A stretch of DNA of 8,770 nucleotides from Ruminococcaceae bacterium UBA5423 (GTDB lineage Bacteria > Bacillota > Clostridia > Oscillospirales > Acutalibacteraceae): contig DHNF01000043.1 in NCBI GenBank assembly GCA_002409375.1, positions 451 to 9,220 on the forward strand. Direction: 5' to 3'. The position numbers and the translations under genes were made by a program. This document shows, piece after piece, positions 6,797-8,770 of this stretch. Numbering within the stretch: the stretch's first letter is position 1; every line of letters begins with the position of its first letter. The notes under the pieces were generated by a model. It searched no databases. It was not told the origin of the DNA and saw nothing but the letters and a program-made list of their open reading frames with translations.

Positions 6797-6887
6797 AGGC
6801 ACAGAGTCTCACCCGCTTATGAAATAAAAGTAAGCAAGCGGATAACGGTAATCATGTTGACATATCAATAATGATTAACACATTCAG

Positions 6888-6924
6888 CGCCGCCAGTCTT
6901 CGGATGACCGGTGGCGTTTATTTT
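6888..6924 (+). terminator. Intrinsic terminator after the lipoprotein gene
   Basis: A GC-rich hairpin (6888-6916) has seven outer pairs (CGCCGCC with GGTGGCG, one wobble) and a shorter inner stem closed near a TTCG loop. TTTATTTT (6917-6924) follows directly. It lies about 90 bp after the stop at 6796 and separates the lipoprotein unit from the dgt-dnaG unit. Confidence 0.85.
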
Positions 6925-7057
6925 CGCATATAAAGCTGCGTAAGATTTCGTGTTTTTTCGACAAAAACCATTTCAAAAATTTTTTGTTAAAAAAGAGGTG
7001 AAAGACGCTAAACGTGAGTATAAGTATATATAAAGCAAAATAATGGGGGATGTCTGT

Positions 7058-8074
7058 ATGACAATACGCGAACGCTGCGAAATGTTTGAAAAACAGTATT
7101 TGTCCAAGCAGGCGGCACTTTCATCTCAAAGTCGAGGGAGAGAAAGGCCGGAGCAGTGCTGCGCATATCGTACAGCCTTTCAACGTGATAGAGATCGTAT
7201 TCTTCACAGCAAAGCTTTTAGGCGTCTAATGCACAAAACACAGGTGTTTTTATCTCCGGAGGGCGATCATTACAGAACTCGTCTTACACATACAGCCGAA
7301 GTGTCTCAGATTGCACGCACAATTGCTCGGGCCCTGTTGCTTAACGAGGACTTAACCGAGGCTATATCACTCGGGCATGATTTGGGACATACACCTTTCG
7401 GACATGCCGGTGAACGCGCACTTAACGATGTAATGGAGGGAGGCTTCCGTCATTATGAGCAAAGCGTGCGCACGGTTGAGGCACTCGAAAAAGACGGTGA
7501 GGGGCTTAACCTTACATGGGAGGTGCGCGACGGCATACTTCATCATACATGTGGAGACCAGGCGGCAACGCTGGAGGGGCATATTGTCCGAATTTCCGAT
7601 AGAGTTGCTTATTTAAACCATGATATTGATGATGCAGTACGCGCCGGTTTACTTAAAGAGGAAATGATTCCTGCCGAAATACTGGAAGTGCTGGGAAAAG
7701 GTCGGACAAAGCGCATTGATACACTTGTTGTTTCAATAATTGAAAATAGCACCGATAACATTAAAATGGATATGCATACTGCCAAAGCATTTGATCGGTT
7801 GCATGAATTTATGTTTGAAAGTGTTTATACTAATCCTGTTGCCAAAGGTGAGGAGAAAAAAGTAGACGGTCTTATAAAGCGTATGTTTTTTTATTTTAAA
7901 GACAAACCCCGGCTTTTACCTGACGAATACTGTTCAATAGCTGATCGTGATGGTGCAAGCAGGGCGGTATGCGATTATATAGCGGGGATGACCGATAATT
8001 ATGCATTAGAAGTGTATAATAGTCTTTTTATTCCTCGAAGTTGGCAAGTAAAGGGAATGAAGTTTTCCAATTAG
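7058..8074 (+). CDS. dgt: Deoxyguanosinetriphosphate triphosphohydrolase-like protein
   Basis: A 338-residue HD-domain enzyme that should hydrolyse dGTP (or other dNTPs) to the deoxynucleoside and triphosphate, controlling the dNTP pool in the cytoplasm. The conserved N-terminal region (R27-G-R-E-R-P, then F41-Q-R-D-R-D-R-I-L-H-S-K-A-F-R-R-L) is present, as are T61-Q-V-F-L and R73-T-R-L-T-H78-T. The HD metal centre is H78, H107-D108 (L-G-H-D-L-G-H) and D181 (S-D-R-V-A-Y-L-N-H-D). I placed the start at 7058 rather than the in-frame ATG at 7043. The run GGGGG at 7045-7049 is then the Shine-Dalgarno, eight bases upstream, and the protein begins M-T-I-R-E as relatives do. Starting at 7043 would put the Shine-Dalgarno inside the gene and leave no other site upstream. 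It is of the shorter clostridial type, without the insertions of the enterobacterial enzyme. The gene lies 63 bp before dnaG, a common clostridial order. Confidence 0.93.
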   Translation: MTIRERCEMFEKQYLSKQAALSSQSRGRERPEQCCAYRTAFQRDRDRILHSKAFRRLMHKTQVFLSPEGDHYRTRLTHTAEVSQIARTIARALLLNEDLTEAISLGHDLGHTPFGHAGERALNDVMEGGFRHYEQSVRTVEALEKDGEGLNLTWEVRDGILHHTCGDQAATLEGHIVRISDRVAYLNHDIDDAVRAGLLKEEMIPAEILEVLGKGRTKRIDTLVVSIIENSTDNIKMDMHTAKAFDRLHEFMFESVYTNPVAKGEEKKVDGLIKRMFFYFKDKPRLLPDEYCSIADRDGASRAVCDYIAGMTDNYALEVYNSLFIPRSWQVKGMKFSN

Positions 8075-8137
8075 TGGCATACTAACACTTAATAAACCTG
8101 ATTTATCATATTAAATGGCTTTAAGGGGGGATATACC

Positions 8138-8770
8138 GTGTCGTTACCCGATGCTTTTTTACAAGATCTTATTAGTCGAAATCGAATAGAGGACGTAGTG
8201 TCTGCTTATGTGCGCACAAAGCAGAGGGGGCGCACGGCGGTTGGGCTCTGCCCGTTTCATGGTGAAAAGACGCCTTCGTTTACCGTTTATCCCGAAACGA
8301 CATCCTTTTATTGCTTTGGCTGCGGCGCAGGCGGGGATGTCATTACCTTTATTAAAAAAATTGAAAACTTAAGCTATATTGATGCAGTCGGCTTTCTTGC
8401 AGACCGTGCGGGTATGAAAATGCCCGAGGATAAAGCCGATGATGCGACATCCAGACTGCGTGTTAAAATTCTGGAAATAAACCGCAGTGCCGCGCGATTT
8501 TACCACAATGTATTGTATACTCCGGAAGGTCGTACCGGACTGGAGTACTATTACAGCCGAGGGTATACCGACAGGATAATAAAGCATTTTGGACTGGGAT
8601 ATGCGCCGGATGGTTTCGCATTGCTCAACGAGATGAGGAAAATGGGCTATAGAGATCAAGAGCTTACCGCAGCTTTTTTAACAAAGAAAAGCTCAAGAAC
8701 GGGCGGTTATTATGATATCTTTAGACGGCGAATTATTATTCCGATTATTGATATACGCGGTAATGTCATA
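8138..8770 (+). CDS. dnaG: DNA primase, N-terminal part (runs off right edge)
   Basis: My translation from GTG at 8138 gives 211 codons open to the window end. Primase makes the RNA primers for chromosome replication, with the DnaB-type helicase. The N-terminal CHC2-type zinc-binding domain is complete: C38-P-F-H41 and C59-F-G-C62-G, with typical flanks (S-R-N-R-I-E-D-V-V at 13-21, E43-K-T-P-S-F-T-V). The region from about 110 leads into the RNA-polymerase domain, and the last residues (F-R-R-R-I-I-I-P-I-I-D-I-R-G-N-V-I) match the segment just before the TOPRIM core, which lies outside the window. The GTG start is supported by AGGGGGG (8124-8130) seven bases upstream, and the protein begins S-L-P-D-A-F as primases often do. 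It probably shares a transcript with dgt; I see no clear terminator or promoter in the 63-bp gap. Confidence 0.96.
   Translation, partial: MSLPDAFLQDLISRNRIEDVVSAYVRTKQRGRTAVGLCPFHGEKTPSFTVYPETTSFYCFGCGAGGDVITFIKKIENLSYIDAVGFLADRAGMKMPEDKADDATSRLRVKILEINRSAARFYHNVLYTPEGRTGLEYYYSRGYTDRIIKHFGLGYAPDGFALLNEMRKMGYRDQELTAAFLTKKSSRTGGYYDIFRRRIIIPIIDIRGNVI

Noticed and set aside
6813..6841. Inverted repeat CCGCTT / AAGCGG after the lipoprotein gene
   Set aside because: Only 6 bp of stem with a 17-nt loop and no U-tract; the downstream hairpin at 6888-6924 is the real terminator.
6925..7042. Promoter for dgt in the AT-rich stretch after the terminator
   Set aside because: Several TATA-like boxes (7019-7034) and a TCGACA (6958-6963) exist, but none pair at 16-18 bp; a promoter is expected here but I cannot place it.
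6998..7043. Possible leader peptides before dgt (GTG at 7014, nine codons, stop overlapping ATG 7043; or GTG at 6998)
   Set aside because: The Shine-Dalgarno-like GAGGTG at 6995-7000 is about 13 bases from the first and overlaps the second. The peptides have no regulatory codon bias, and such short frames are common by chance.
8369..8659. A 96-codon minus-strand frame inside dnaG
   Set aside because: It is wholly antisense to a clear primase frame and has no motif.

Overview
The window looks like a piece of a Firmicutes chromosome, most likely class Clostridia (a Ruminococcaceae/Oscillospiraceae-type or related anaerobe). This is an inference from several things seen in the sequence: strong purine-rich ribosome binding sites before almost every gene, a moderately AT-rich composition, a lipobox lipoprotein with a Thr-rich linker, a B12-type radical SAM protein with a DUF4080-like tail, and a dGTPase gene directly upstream of dnaG, an order typical of Clostridia. 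No phage, IS, CRISPR, tRNA or rRNA sequence was seen.

Left part (1-3650): a partial AraC-family regulator gene on the minus strand, cut by the left edge, faces a three-gene plus-strand operon across a 124-bp divergent control region. The operon encodes a xylose-isomerase-like TIM-barrel protein, a Gfo/Idh/MocA NAD(P)-dependent oxidoreductase and a second, distinct TIM-barrel protein. It ends at a hairpin shared with the convergent gene. The set resembles catabolic modules that oxidise a sugar, cyclitol or glycoside and then isomerise, dehydrate or eliminate the keto product. Such modules include inositol catabolism (IolG with IolE/IolI) and C-glycoside deglycosylation (DgpA with DgpB/C). The substrate cannot be read from the sequence.

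Middle part (3649-6796): a minus-strand cobalamin-type radical SAM gene of unknown function and a plus-strand lipoprotein gene diverge from a 190-bp region that holds a good promoter for each. The lipoprotein resembles the SurA/PrsA group of foldases, but its parvulin-like part is degenerate and is split by a linker of about 50 residues that is mostly threonine. Part of that linker is encoded by a perfect 12-bp tandem repeat.

Right part (6797-8770): an intrinsic terminator closes the lipoprotein unit. A housekeeping pair follows: a dGTP triphosphohydrolase-like HD protein (dgt) and the first 211 codons of DNA primase (dnaG), which runs off the right edge. The two probably form one transcription unit for nucleotide-pool control and replication.

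The most interesting candidate for new biology is the AraC-controlled TIM-barrel/oxidoreductase/TIM-barrel operon. The split foldase-like lipoprotein is second.
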